Positions 35,495 through 43,778 of a DNA stretch of 64,000 bases are shown here, in pieces. How positions within the stretch are numbered: position 1 is the first letter of the stretch; the number at the start of each line of letters is the position of its first letter. Source of the DNA: Candidatus Heimdallarchaeota archaeon (GTDB lineage Archaea > Asgardarchaeota > Heimdallarchaeia > Heimdallarchaeales > Kariarchaeaceae); NCBI GenBank assembly GCA_026702845.1, contig JADCLS010000017.1, positions 75,435 to 139,434 on the forward strand, read 5' to 3'. The notes below the pieces were generated by a model. The model was not told the DNA's origin, ran no database searches, and saw only the letters and a list, made by a program, of their open reading frames with translations. The position numbers and the translations under genes are program-made.

Positions 35495-36661
35495 CTAGTT
35501 ATTCCTGATAATATCAATTACCTCCATCTTGGAGGAGTTCTTGGCAGGTAATAATGATGCCACACCAGAGGATATGATGGCTATTATTACTGTGTTGATC
35601 ACAAATGATGTGTCCATGACTATATTGAAGAGCCCAGAATTCTCACCACCCGCAAAGGTGTTGAAGCCCCAGATGAGAAATGCAGCCACTCCTACACCCA
35701 GTAGTGCTCCCAACATACCCAGGATTAATCCCTCGAATAGGAAAATCATGGCACTTCCTCTATCATCCAAACCCATGGCCTTAAGGATACCAATCTGTCG
35801 TGATTTCTGCAGAACAGTGATACCAAGAATGCTGGTGATGGCAATAACCACAGCCAGTAGGACAAATACCTGAATAATATTGGTCGAGCTTGATTGTGCC
35901 TGTAATCCACTGAGCAGGGATTCATTAGTCTCTTTCCAGTTGACTATCTCAAGGGTATCATCATCAATCTTAGCCTTCAGTTCATCAGCAATTGTATCTG
36001 CTGCAAAAATATCATCTACTTGTAGATTGATTGAAGTAATCTTTGCCTGTACGTCAGCTATACCTTCAACAGTGTTCTGATTGCCAATGACCCAAAGAGA
36101 ATTCAACTCTGCAACACCAAGATCGAATACTCCCGCAATAGTTACAGTTGTATTCTCATTGAGAATGGGATTGGTTTTTATCACCAACTCATCTCCATTC
36201 TCAACTTCAAGGCTCTCTGCAAGATCAAGCCCTATGAGTACTTGGTTATCTCCAGATATGGGATTTCCAACAAATTTCTCACTATTATAGAAATCGTAGA
36301 TGGCATTTGCTTTTGTCGGATCCACCCCTCGCAAGATAACATCATCTGGGCTATCAGGGTTGACATTTACAATAAATGCTCTGGCATCTAGTGAGGTCGC
36401 AACCTTTGATATTCCATCCACCTCATCAATTGTTGCCAGTATATCATCATAATTCTCAATCATATCCGTGGTGTTCACAGGACTGATAGTGATGTGCGGT
36501 TGAGTACCAACCGTGGTCTGTATTAGGTCATCTTGCAGACTCTGGATAAGTGAACCTACAAATATGTTGACACTAATACCAATGGCAAAGCCTAATATGA
36601 TAAGAAACGTTTGAGATTTCTTAGAGCTCAAAAATCTAATTGCTACGGACAATGTGTACAT
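35495..36661 (-). CDS. MacB/FtsX-type ABC permease
   Basis: 388 residues from the ATG at 36661, which has an AAAGGAGTG motif about eight bases upstream; the longest frame begins at 36691. Four TM segments: one at about 10-38, then a long external (MacB periplasmic-core-like) loop to about 265, then three at about 275-300, 318-345 and 358-378. The last part has the FtsX signature (SLLPAKNSSKMEVIDIIRNN). It pairs with the ATPase just downstream. The MacB group uses mechanotransmission to release or export substrates; here the cargo is unknown. Confidence 0.9.
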   Translation of the reverse strand: MYTLSVAIRFLSSKKSQTFLIILGFAIGISVNIFVGSLIQSLQDDLIQTTVGTQPHITISPVNTTDMIENYDDILATIDEVDGISKVATSLDARAFIVNVNPDSPDDVILRGVDPTKANAIYDFYNSEKFVGNPISGDNQVLIGLDLAESLEVENGDELVIKTNPILNENTTVTIAGVFDLGVAELNSLWVIGNQNTVEGIADVQAKITSINLQVDDIFAADTIADELKAKIDDDTLEIVNWKETNESLLSGLQAQSSSTNIIQVFVLLAVVIAITSILGITVLQKSRQIGILKAMGLDDRGSAMIFLFEGLILGMLGALLGVGVAAFLIWGFNTFAGGENSGLFNIVMDTSFVINTVIIAIISSGVASLLPAKNSSKMEVIDIIRNN

Positions 36662-36665
36662 ATAA

Positions 36666-37235
36666 TCACTCCTTTCTTGGGAAAAGTCCAAATAAAATCA
36701 TCTCGAGAACCTCTTTCATCAACGAGAATTTTTCCTCAGGTTGGGTTCCAGGGGCTAGTTCCAAGCCATCAGCAATGGCAAAAATCACTCCTGTTACAGT
36801 TTCTGCCTGAGCGATATCTCGAATACTACCATTATCTTTGGCAGTTTGGATCAGAGTAGTTATCGGTTGAAAAACCTGCTCTCTGGCGTATGCACTGAGA
36901 CTAAACGCCGTTTCCTTGCTGATCTGGGCCATATCAACTAACATCATGTTTAACATACGTATTGGAGGGTGATTGCTTATAAATTTGAAAATGCTTTCCA
37001 GCTGGGATTCGATACTTTTATGTTCATTTATTGCATCGATTATCCCATGGTGAAGACGATCCATTTTATGCATCACAACCTGCTCATACAGCTCTTCCTT
37101 TCCACCGGGAAAATGATGATAGATGCTACTCTTCTTCAAACCACACTCAGAAGTGATATCTTTGACACTAACGCCATCATATCCTCTCTTCATGAATAAT
37201 CTTTCAGAGATTTCGAGTATGGATTCTTTGGACAT
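36666..37235 (-). CDS. TetR-family transcriptional repressor
   Basis: 189 residues from the ATG at 37235; a longer frame to 37283 would run through the operator and is rejected. The N-terminal HTH is 'ILEISERLFMKRGYDGVSVKDIT' with recognition helix SSIYHHFPG at about 32-42, the most conserved TetR phrase. The C-terminal ligand domain is helical (about 60-185). It is the first gene of an operon with the MacB-type permease and ATPase and the split-barrel/swivel paralogs. The palindrome in its own promoter (37247-37260) shows the probable autorepression and control of the whole operon by a small ligand of the ABC system. Confidence 0.92.
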   Translation of the reverse strand: MSKESILEISERLFMKRGYDGVSVKDITSECGLKKSSIYHHFPGGKEELYEQVVMHKMDRLHHGIIDAINEHKSIESQLESIFKFISNHPPIRMLNMMLVDMAQISKETAFSLSAYAREQVFQPITTLIQTAKDNGSIRDIAQAETVTGVIFAIADGLELAPGTQPEEKFSLMKEVLEMILFGLFPRKE

Positions 37236-37246
37236 TTTTATTCTGT

Positions 37247-37260
37247 ACCGAACGTTCGGT
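37247..37260. promoter_or_regulatory. Perfect palindromic operator of the TetR operon
   Basis: ACCGAACGTTCGGT, a perfect 14-base palindrome, lies between the TATA-like TTTATATATAAC (37265-37276, minus strand) and the ATG at 37235. Such palindromes with a central ACGT are typical TetR sites; its place over the probable transcription start means that binding would block RNA polymerase or initiation. Confidence 0.8.
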
Positions 37261-37264
37261 TTGT

Positions 37265-37276
37265 TATATATAAATT
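37265..37276 (-). promoter_or_regulatory. TATA-like box of the TetR/ABC operon
   Basis: Minus strand TTTATATATAAC, about 35 bases before the ATG at 37235. The palindromic operator lies between the box and the start. Confidence 0.6.
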
Positions 37277-37431
37277 GATTCATACTTGATGAAAAATTAG
37301 TTCATAAAATTATTTCATCATCATGAACTTAAAATTGAAAATAGATATTCCCATATAATTTCTATAAAATTTTGTATTGACAAGTATTTTTGTCAGTATT
37401 CATTAAATATACCCGGACCCATAATGAAATT

Positions 37432-37902
37432 ATGAAGTACCTGAAATCTATCTTAATGAGTTGGCTAACCGTAATCGCCTTTGATTTTTTCCTTCACGCA
37501 GGGTTACTATATGAGCAATATACCATAACTCATCCATTCCTGCTTGATTCTCTGATGGCTGCAAAATTGATCCCTTTGGGTTATCTATCCTTTCTAATAC
37601 AAATCATGTTTCTTAGTTGGCTAATCATTAAATTGAACTACCAGGAATTCACTGATGTCTTGAAATTCAGTCTATTATTTGGGGGAGTCATTTGGGCTTC
37701 ACTTATTTTGGGAATGATTTCTATTTCAACAATTCCTTTGGAATTAGCCTTTTTCTGGTTTCTGGGTCAAACTATTGAGCTAGGAATTGCAGGAAGTACA
37801 TTTTATTTAGTGGAGCATAAGTATCCACATACCTACAAATCTCTAATTCTATTCATTCTATTATTGATAATTTCATCTATTGTGCTACAAAATCTGGGTT
37901 AA
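37432..37902 (+). CDS. Small membrane protein, four to five TM
   Basis: 156 residues from the ATG at 37432 (TATA-like CATTAAATATAC about 25 bases upstream; the longer frame at 37390 is less likely). About five hydrophobic segments (near 5-25, 38-65, 75-95, 98-118 and 130-155). No known family recognised, and no charged catalytic motif. The region 37236-37431 is shared with the divergent TetR promoter. Confidence 0.55.
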   Translation: MKYLKSILMSWLTVIAFDFFLHAGLLYEQYTITHPFLLDSLMAAKLIPLGYLSFLIQIMFLSWLIIKLNYQEFTDVLKFSLLFGGVIWASLILGMISISTIPLELAFFWFLGQTIELGIAGSTFYLVEHKYPHTYKSLILFILLLIISSIVLQNLG

Positions 37903-37970
37903 ATCACATCATTGGCAATTATCCTACTTAATCCCCAAATTAATATATTATTGTAATAATAAATCATATC

Positions 37971-38486
37971 ATGAAATTTACTTCTTATCTGGAAGGAGAA
38001 GATCCGAAGAGAAAACATCAGATTGTAATTTATTGTAGTTCAATTACACTTGCTCTTCTTATACTTTTGTTAAATAGAACGGAATGGAATTTTCTACAGA
38101 TGATAATTTGCGGATTGATACTGTTTGATCTCACCGGTGGGGTATTATCAAATGTCACAGATTCAACAAATAAATTCTACTATTCCAAAGGTATAGGTTG
38201 GCAGCTGTTATTTCTTGGCATTCACCTTTTTCATCCTTTGATAATTTGTTTCATATTTGATATATCTTTTTTATTCTTTGTATTAGCATACCTTAGTATG
38301 GTAGGAGGTGGTTATTTAATATTTACTCAAGAAAGAAAAGAGGATATGAGGATGTTAGCCATGATTCTGGTTTTGTTTCTATCTATCGTCGAGATTTATC
38401 TATTCAACCTACCTAGATCTCTATTGTGGTTTCCCATGGTTTATAATTTGAAATTAATTTATGGCTTTTCTGTACAACATTACTAA
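37971..38486 (+). CDS. Small membrane protein, unknown
   Basis: 171 residues, about five hydrophobic segments (20-40, 42-60, 78-100, 105-125, 132-155). No family recognised. The ATG is preceded by a TAATATATTATTG box about 25 bases upstream. It follows the other small membrane protein by 68 bases on the same strand. Confidence 0.5.
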   Translation: MKFTSYLEGEDPKRKHQIVIYCSSITLALLILLLNRTEWNFLQMIICGLILFDLTGGVLSNVTDSTNKFYYSKGIGWQLLFLGIHLFHPLIICFIFDISFLFFVLAYLSMVGGGYLIFTQERKEDMRMLAMILVLFLSIVEIYLFNLPRSLLWFPMVYNLKLIYGFSVQHY

Positions 38487-38577
38487 TCAATTTTCCTTAA
38501 CTTATATTCCTCAAATTTGAATCCAATAATACTTCAATTATGGCAGATCAGTAAGAATTCCTGTATTTAATAATGAT

Positions 38578-40779
38578 CTAGTACTTAATCTTTCTAAAGA
38601 AAATAATACAAACAAATGAGATTAATACAAGTGGTGAACGACTATCTTGCATCAAGGATGAATCCAGTATTGCTGTAGCATTTAATAACAAGTTTGCCAA
38701 TTTGTATAAGTTACGTGGACTTGCAGTGGATGTAAAAACTACTACTGCTTTGGAGATTGGGTCAATTATAATCATTTTTCCTTGATATCCTTCAGCTGCA
38801 TATACTCCTAGGGTGTCAGAAATCCAGAATTGATATCCATATCCTGTAACAGGATACATTGGCCTATATCCTTGGTAAATTGGTATTCCTAGGATCTGAT
38901 TATTTGAAGAGGCTTCAATCCATTCCTTGGATATTATCTGATCCCCATTCCAAATCCCATTATTTGCATAAAGCATCCCGAACTTTGCCATATTTCTAGG
39001 TGTCAAAAACAACCCTATTCCACCAAGTGAATACCCATTACTATCTGACATCCATAATACATCTTCAGGTGTCATTCCAAGAGGCGTGAACAAATATTTC
39101 AAAGCAAATTGCTTAGTTGTCATCCCAGAAGTCTTAGCAATGATAGCTGCGAGTAAGTAGCTTGCCCCAGTGTTGTATCGAAAATATGTACCCGGTTCTG
39201 TAACCATTTTTTGATCTAAAACATATTGAACCGGATTCAAATTCATTGACATCATGACCAGATCATCAGTAGGTGCACCCTCAAACCAATCTATTCCTGA
39301 GGTCATTGTGAGTAGATGATTGATGCTCAAATTCCTTTTCATAGTATCTAAATTTGAAAAATTCATTTCTGGGAAAAAATCGATTACTTTCTGATCGATA
39401 CTGTTGATAAATCCCTGATCAATTGCTATTCCTATTAATGCAGATGTGAAGCTTTTCGATGCCGAAAATAATACATGCTTGTCATACTTTGAGTATGCTT
39501 TATTGGAAGTTACATAATATTTTTCATAAACTAGTTTATCTTCTTTAACAATTAGTACACTATGAAGAGGATCTGTTCTGTGCTGCAAAATATTTTCTAA
39601 TTCTGTAGAATTCAGATTTACAGATTCAGGAGCTGCTTCTTCAATTGTATCTTCATTTACAATAGGAGTAAGATTTGGTTTATTTCCCCAGAGTTTTACA
39701 CTCCAATCCCAACTGGCAGATGCTAAAATGGAAGCATCAGCAGAATAAGCAATTTTCTCAATTATATGATTATGTGATGACAAGGTCGTGATAAGTGATT
39801 TTTCTTCAATATCCCAAATCTGTATATATGATTCTTCTTTGGGTCCAAAATACCTCCAGAAATTTGTTGGTGCTGGATAGGTCTTTATGTCACCTGTAGA
39901 TACAGCAAGAATATCATCTCCCGAAAAAGCTACAGACCAAGCTGAATTATCACATTCAAAGCTTTTAGATAGACTATTTGAATCTAAATTCCAGATGTTC
40001 ACAGTTTTATCAAAACTTGCAGTAGCGAGGAGAGATCGATTTGCTGAGATAGCCATATCCATAACTCGATTTGTATGATTTTGATAAGTATTAATTTCTT
40101 CATAGTTTGTGATATTCCAGATTTTTACCGTACCATCCCATGACGATGACAATAATTTCGTTCCTATCAATTCAATATCTGTTACTAGCTTTTCATGACC
40201 GGTGAAATTGTCATATCTCAATCCCGTGATAAAATCAAAAAGTTGGATGGTATTACTGTGTTTTACAGCAGTATTCTCCATTCCATTCCATAATCCTCCA
40301 CCAATTGCTAATGATTTACCATCAACCGTAAATTCAAGGTCCATGATAACATTCGGATAGATTGACCAAGCTTTGATAAATTCTCCCGTTGAAATGTTCC
40401 AGAAATTAATTTTACTATCCCAACCCCCTGTTGCCAGAATAGATCCATCTGGAGAGAAGGAGAGAGCAATAGCATTATAGTGATGTTTCTCAAAATAATA
40501 AATGGGTGTTCCAGAATTGACATCCCAGAGGATAACCATGCCATCATGACCCGCTGATGCAAGCATGTTTCCATCAGGTGAGAATTCAATATTCCTGACA
40601 TCCCAAGCATGGCCTTTCAAAGTAGCATAGTCATTTGTTGTTAGTGTTGTCTGACTGAATATATCACCAGAGGCCGGAGAATGCAATTTATTATGAGCTT
40701 CATTCCTTTCAGCCTGTATTGATCCTGAGCTAAAGAAAACTAGTATCAATAGTAAAACCTTCAAAATTTGATAATTCAT
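38578..40779 (-). CDS. Secreted WD40 beta-propeller / class C beta-lactamase-like fusion
   Basis: 733 residues from the ATG at 40779; the longest frame starts with GTG at 40818, inside the regulatory palindromes. Residues 1-22 are a signal peptide (MNYQILKVLLLILVFFSSG). Residues about 45-365 hold seven WD40 repeats (phrases such as FSPDGSILATGGWDSKINFW), a beta-propeller. From about 395 a serine beta-lactamase/PBP4*-like domain follows, with the SxxK motif in FSASKSF (Ser at about 439) and a YNTGASYLL segment as the Tyr-x-Asn-like motif. The C-terminus has a hydrophobic anchor and IKY. Such a serine hydrolase could act on peptides or amides outside the cell; resistance is not implied. Divergent regulator gene at 40915. 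Confidence 0.82.
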   Translation of the reverse strand: MNYQILKVLLLILVFFSSGSIQAERNEAHNKLHSPASGDIFSQTTLTTNDYATLKGHAWDVRNIEFSPDGNMLASAGHDGMVILWDVNSGTPIYYFEKHHYNAIALSFSPDGSILATGGWDSKINFWNISTGEFIKAWSIYPNVIMDLEFTVDGKSLAIGGGLWNGMENTAVKHSNTIQLFDFITGLRYDNFTGHEKLVTDIELIGTKLLSSSWDGTVKIWNITNYEEINTYQNHTNRVMDMAISANRSLLATASFDKTVNIWNLDSNSLSKSFECDNSAWSVAFSGDDILAVSTGDIKTYPAPTNFWRYFGPKEESYIQIWDIEEKSLITTLSSHNHIIEKIAYSADASILASASWDWSVKLWGNKPNLTPIVNEDTIEEAAPESVNLNSTELENILQHRTDPLHSVLIVKEDKLVYEKYYVTSNKAYSKYDKHVLFSASKSFTSALIGIAIDQGFINSIDQKVIDFFPEMNFSNLDTMKRNLSINHLLTMTSGIDWFEGAPTDDLVMMSMNLNPVQYVLDQKMVTEPGTYFRYNTGASYLLAAIIAKTSGMTTKQFALKYLFTPLGMTPEDVLWMSDSNGYSLGGIGLFLTPRNMAKFGMLYANNGIWNGDQIISKEWIEASSNNQILGIPIYQGYRPMYPVTGYGYQFWISDTLGVYAAEGYQGKMIIIDPISKAVVVFTSTASPRNLYKLANLLLNATAILDSSLMQDSRSPLVLISFVCIIFFRKIKY

Positions 40780-40800
40780 TATTTTCACTTTCTTATTAAA

Positions 40801-40822
40801 GTAAGAATATTTTCTCACTTAA
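40801..40822. promoter_or_regulatory. Imperfect palindrome near the WD40/beta-lactamase promoter
   Basis: A 22-base imperfect palindrome of the type AAGTRAGAA...TTCTYACTT covers about 40800-40821. Its half sites contain the same TGAGAA/TTCTCA element as the perfect palindrome just to the right. Confidence 0.4.
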
Positions 40823-40823
40823 A

Positions 40824-40839
40824 TGAGAATATATTCTCA
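40824..40839. promoter_or_regulatory. Perfect palindrome TGAGAATATATTCTCA
   Basis: A 16-base perfect palindrome seven bases left of the palindromic TATA-like TTATATAA at 40846-40853. Being between the two divergent genes it is the strongest operator candidate for the regulator at 40915. Confidence 0.6.
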
Positions 40840-40845
40840 AAACAT

Positions 40846-40853
40846 TTATATAA
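40846..40853. promoter_or_regulatory. Palindromic TATA-like box shared by two divergent genes
   Basis: TTATATAA reads the same on both strands and lies about 65 bases from each start codon, so one box may serve both directions. The leaders would then be about 40 bases. Confidence 0.4.
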
Positions 40854-40871
40854 CTTTCTCTTTTGCTAGTA

Positions 40872-40904
40872 AAATAGAGATAAGTAATTTCTATTTCTCT
40901 ATTT
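40872..40904. promoter_or_regulatory. Inverted repeat in the regulator leader
   Basis: Arms AAATAGAGA (40872-40880) and TCTCTATTT (40896-40904), nine perfect bases with a 15-base spacer, lie over the probable transcription start of the regulator gene. Possible autoregulatory site. Confidence 0.45.
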
Positions 40905-40914
40905 AGGTGAGAGA

Positions 40915-41559
40915 ATGAACGAAAAAATACAGGATGTTCTTACATATAAACAGAAAATATTTGAAGAGATTACTGATTTTGCTAGTTCCCAAGTATTACG
41001 AGATGAAATACTTTATCCAGTCCTTTTGGAATTAAAAAAATCTCCTAGGACTATATTGGAGTTATCTGAGTTATTATCAAAATCTGACAAAACTGTTTAT
41101 CGTTATATAAATAAACTGGAAACCCTTGGTCTAGTGGTGCAAGCAGGAAAACGTATGGAAATCTCAAGGAATAATAAAATAAAAACTCATACGCTTTATT
41201 CAAGTTCTGCTAAGATTTATTATGATACATACTTTGAGAAGGAAATCGATGATAATATCACCGATGATGAGAATGCCAAATATTACAACAAGATAATGTC
41301 TACTATAGCTTCATTGGTGGGTCAGAATTATTCAAATAAAAAAGGAGATAATGGAAAATTATGGGAGTTAAATAAGGAAATATCACGGATAAAACGAGAA
41401 AGTTTCCAGCAATTACTTATTAATGCAAATGATGACACAATTCATACATTGAGCTTTATGGCTCTAAAGGATCTGATTTTTGTGATTGATATGATAGGTG
41501 AATTATCTGTATTACGTTCAAAAAACTGGATTGAGGATGTAGCTTCCTGTTTTAAATAG
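40915..41559 (+). CDS. Winged-helix (ArsR-like) transcriptional regulator
   Basis: 214 residues. Residues about 30-85 form a winged helix (LKKSPRTILELSELLSKSDKTVYRYINKLETLGLV), with the recognition helix SDKTVYRYINKLE. The rest is helical and of unknown ligand specificity. The GGTGAG just before the ATG is a Shine-Dalgarno, consistent with a leader. It is divergent from the WD40/beta-lactamase gene, and the palindromes between them make it the likely controller of that gene. Confidence 0.75.
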   Translation: MNEKIQDVLTYKQKIFEEITDFASSQVLRDEILYPVLLELKKSPRTILELSELLSKSDKTVYRYINKLETLGLVVQAGKRMEISRNNKIKTHTLYSSSAKIYYDTYFEKEIDDNITDDENAKYYNKIMSTIASLVGQNYSNKKGDNGKLWELNKEISRIKRESFQQLLINANDDTIHTLSFMALKDLIFVIDMIGELSVLRSKNWIEDVASCFK

Positions 41560-41706
41560 TTGCGATTTCATTTTCGATAAGATGAACATTCAATCCCAAT
41601 CAATTTATCCATAAATGAGCAGTGGAAAATATAGATCTTCAGATTTGGACATTTGCATTTATCATTGATTCTGTTGAGAGATGGATACAAGATTTTTTAA
41701 AGAATA

Positions 41707-42612
41707 ATGACCTTAGGGTTACAGATACTAATGCAGGTTGATGGAATAATTATAATAAACTCTTATTCAGGCCTTCCTTTATATTCAAAGCTTGACTCAA
41801 CCATCAATGATACTTTATTCTCAGGTTTTATATCTGCAATCCGTAACTTTGCAAAGGAGATTTCACTGGGAGGACTTAGTTCATTCAATACTGAGCAGAT
41901 GAATGTGAATTTAGTCGCTCGTAACAAGGTTTTGGTAGCTCTACTAAGTGCAAAAGATGTGGATATAGAGAAAGCCACAGCTTACGCCTTTACTCTGGGA
42001 GAACGTTTCGAGGAAGAATTTGTCATATCTGATAATAATCCCAATATAGATCAGTATCAACGATTTGATGATATTATTGATGAATTGAATAACAGGGATG
42101 ATATCCCCTTTATCATACCTGTTTCTGAATTCGCCAAAAAAGAATTTGGTGGTGAGTTATCTATTCAACCCAAGTTAATTAATAGAGATAAAAAAGAGGT
42201 AGTAGTTGATCTTATTCTTGATAGAGGTAAAAAAAAGGGTTTGTTCTCCAAGTTAGTTAAGAGTTTCTCAGAGGATGTGACATTTGCCAAAGTCATTGAT
42301 GGAATAGGTGGAAGGGGAGAAATACAGGATTTTCTCGATCAACTCAAAACCTTTGGTGCTCTGAGATCCAAGACGATAGATGATGATGAGTATCCTTTCT
42401 ATCCCTCAAGAGGGGTGATAATCGCTAGGGATTACTCCCCAACAGTGGACGAGGTACTAGATAAACTTGATAGAACTAAGGGAAAGGCCAATCTACCTGG
42501 AACTCATATTGCATTTGATGCAGGGATGCCAGGCGCACCTTCCGCAGCCAAATGTTTTATTGAACTCTGGAAATGGAAAGATGATGGGTATCCAGAGAGA
42601 ATTTTCAACTAG
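41707..42612 (+). CDS. Protein with longin-like N-terminal domain, unknown
   Basis: 301 residues; the start may also be the ATG at 41731 (the first eight residues then fall away). Residues 1-105 are alpha/beta: strand GIIIINSYSGLPLYS, helix LFSGFISAIRNFAKEI, strands VNLVARNKVLVALLS, helix. The layout and the phrase 'LFSGFISAIRNF' resemble 'LISAFLSAIN' of the two TPR proteins. A second domain (about 125-301) of unknown fold follows, with charged GKKKGLFSKLVKSF and a C-terminal acidic part ending GYPERIFN. Roadblock/longin modules are typical partners of small GTPases; no GTPase lies next to it here. Confidence 0.5.
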   Translation: MTLGLQILMQVDGIIIINSYSGLPLYSKLDSTINDTLFSGFISAIRNFAKEISLGGLSSFNTEQMNVNLVARNKVLVALLSAKDVDIEKATAYAFTLGERFEEEFVISDNNPNIDQYQRFDDIIDELNNRDDIPFIIPVSEFAKKEFGGELSIQPKLINRDKKEVVVDLILDRGKKKGLFSKLVKSFSEDVTFAKVIDGIGGRGEIQDFLDQLKTFGALRSKTIDDDEYPFYPSRGVIIARDYSPTVDEVLDKLDRTKGKANLPGTHIAFDAGMPGAPSAAKCFIELWKWKDDGYPERIFN

Positions 42613-42723
42613 TATATGAATACAAATCGGATACTTAAAAAAATAATTTTATATTTCCATAAACTGATAATCAACTATTCCAGTTTTGACAAAGTATTTG
42701 AATTCAGCATAGTATCGCAAATT

Positions 42724-43731
42724 ATGGTTCCAGTAGATTTCAAAGATCCTATCAAAATTGATTGGGAGACTGAATTTCTTGATCTTTCAATTATTCCTGA
42801 TGGAAGCATTTCCTATGGTGCAATTCAGGTATTTGAGGATCGTATTGGCAAACGAGTCGCCTTACCTGCTCTAGTAGCCAAGGGTAAGCAACCTGGACCA
42901 GTACTAGGATTGACTGCTTGCATCCATGGTAATGAGATCAATGGGATTCCTGTAATCCATCAACTTTTCAAGGATCTCAGTGTCTCTGAATTATCCGGAA
43001 CACTCGTAGCAATTCCAATTGTGAACCTTCCGGGGTATTTGAGTTACAGCAGGGAATTTATTGATGGTGCAGATCTAAATCGAGTATTCCCAGGAGATCC
43101 CAATGGTACTCCCTCCCAAGTCTATGCTGATTCCATTACTAAAAGGATATTGAAATATTTCAATTATCTGGTCGATTTCCATACTGCAAGTTTCGGTAGG
43201 ATCAATTCTCATTACGTTCGTGCTGATCTTACTGATCCTTTGATTGCGAAGATGGCAATGATGCAACATGTGGATATTGTAGTCTCTGCCAAGGAATCAA
43301 TTGCTGGAGGGGGTACATTACGTAACACAGCAGCTCATCTTGGAATTCCAGCCATCACCCTTGAACTTGGAAATCCTCAAGTATTCCAGGAAAAAATTCA
43401 ACAAAACGCATATAAGGGAATCCTCAATATCATGAGGGAATGTGGTATGATCTCATCAGAAAAATCTATACCAAGCAAGCAAATTGTTTGTTCTAACTCC
43501 TATTGGATAAGAGTAAGAGATGGTGGTATATTAATGGTTCATCCCAAATTGATAGATCTAGTAAAAAAGGATGAGGTGATAGCTACATTGTACGATATCT
43601 ATGGTCGTGAGGAATTACAGTTCCGAGCCCCTGAAGATGGGATTGTTATTGGGATAAACAAGAACCCTGTTGTTTCTTCTGGTGAACGTGTTCTCTATCT
43701 TGGAGTTCTAGATGAACCAATTCATAGATAA
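42724..43731 (+). CDS. Succinylglutamate desuccinylase/aspartoacylase family deacylase
   Basis: 335 residues from the ATG at 42724 (the longest frame starts at 42616; its first 36 residues have no family resemblance). Zinc and catalytic residues: CIHGNE (His69, Glu71), DLNRVFPG (Asp117 to Arg120), DFHTA (His153). The C-terminal barrel is present (from about 255). This is the AstE/AspA group, which hydrolyses N-acyl amino acids; the closely related members of this length are often called deacylase-like enzymes of unknown substrate. It follows the longin-like gene on the same strand. Confidence 0.85.
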   Translation: MVPVDFKDPIKIDWETEFLDLSIIPDGSISYGAIQVFEDRIGKRVALPALVAKGKQPGPVLGLTACIHGNEINGIPVIHQLFKDLSVSELSGTLVAIPIVNLPGYLSYSREFIDGADLNRVFPGDPNGTPSQVYADSITKRILKYFNYLVDFHTASFGRINSHYVRADLTDPLIAKMAMMQHVDIVVSAKESIAGGGTLRNTAAHLGIPAITLELGNPQVFQEKIQQNAYKGILNIMRECGMISSEKSIPSKQIVCSNSYWIRVRDGGILMVHPKLIDLVKKDEVIATLYDIYGREELQFRAPEDGIVIGINKNPVVSSGERVLYLGVLDEPIHR

Positions 43732-43778
43732 ATCATGATAAAATACGTTCAAAGCATTATGAAATCCTTAGATCTCCA

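Noticed and set aside
37236..37283. Extended N-terminus of the TetR gene
   Set aside because: It runs through the TATA box and the palindromic operator and has no TetR similarity.
42616..42723. Extended N-terminus of the AstE/AspA-like gene
   Set aside because: 36 residues without resemblance to the family; the ATG at 42724 gives the usual start.
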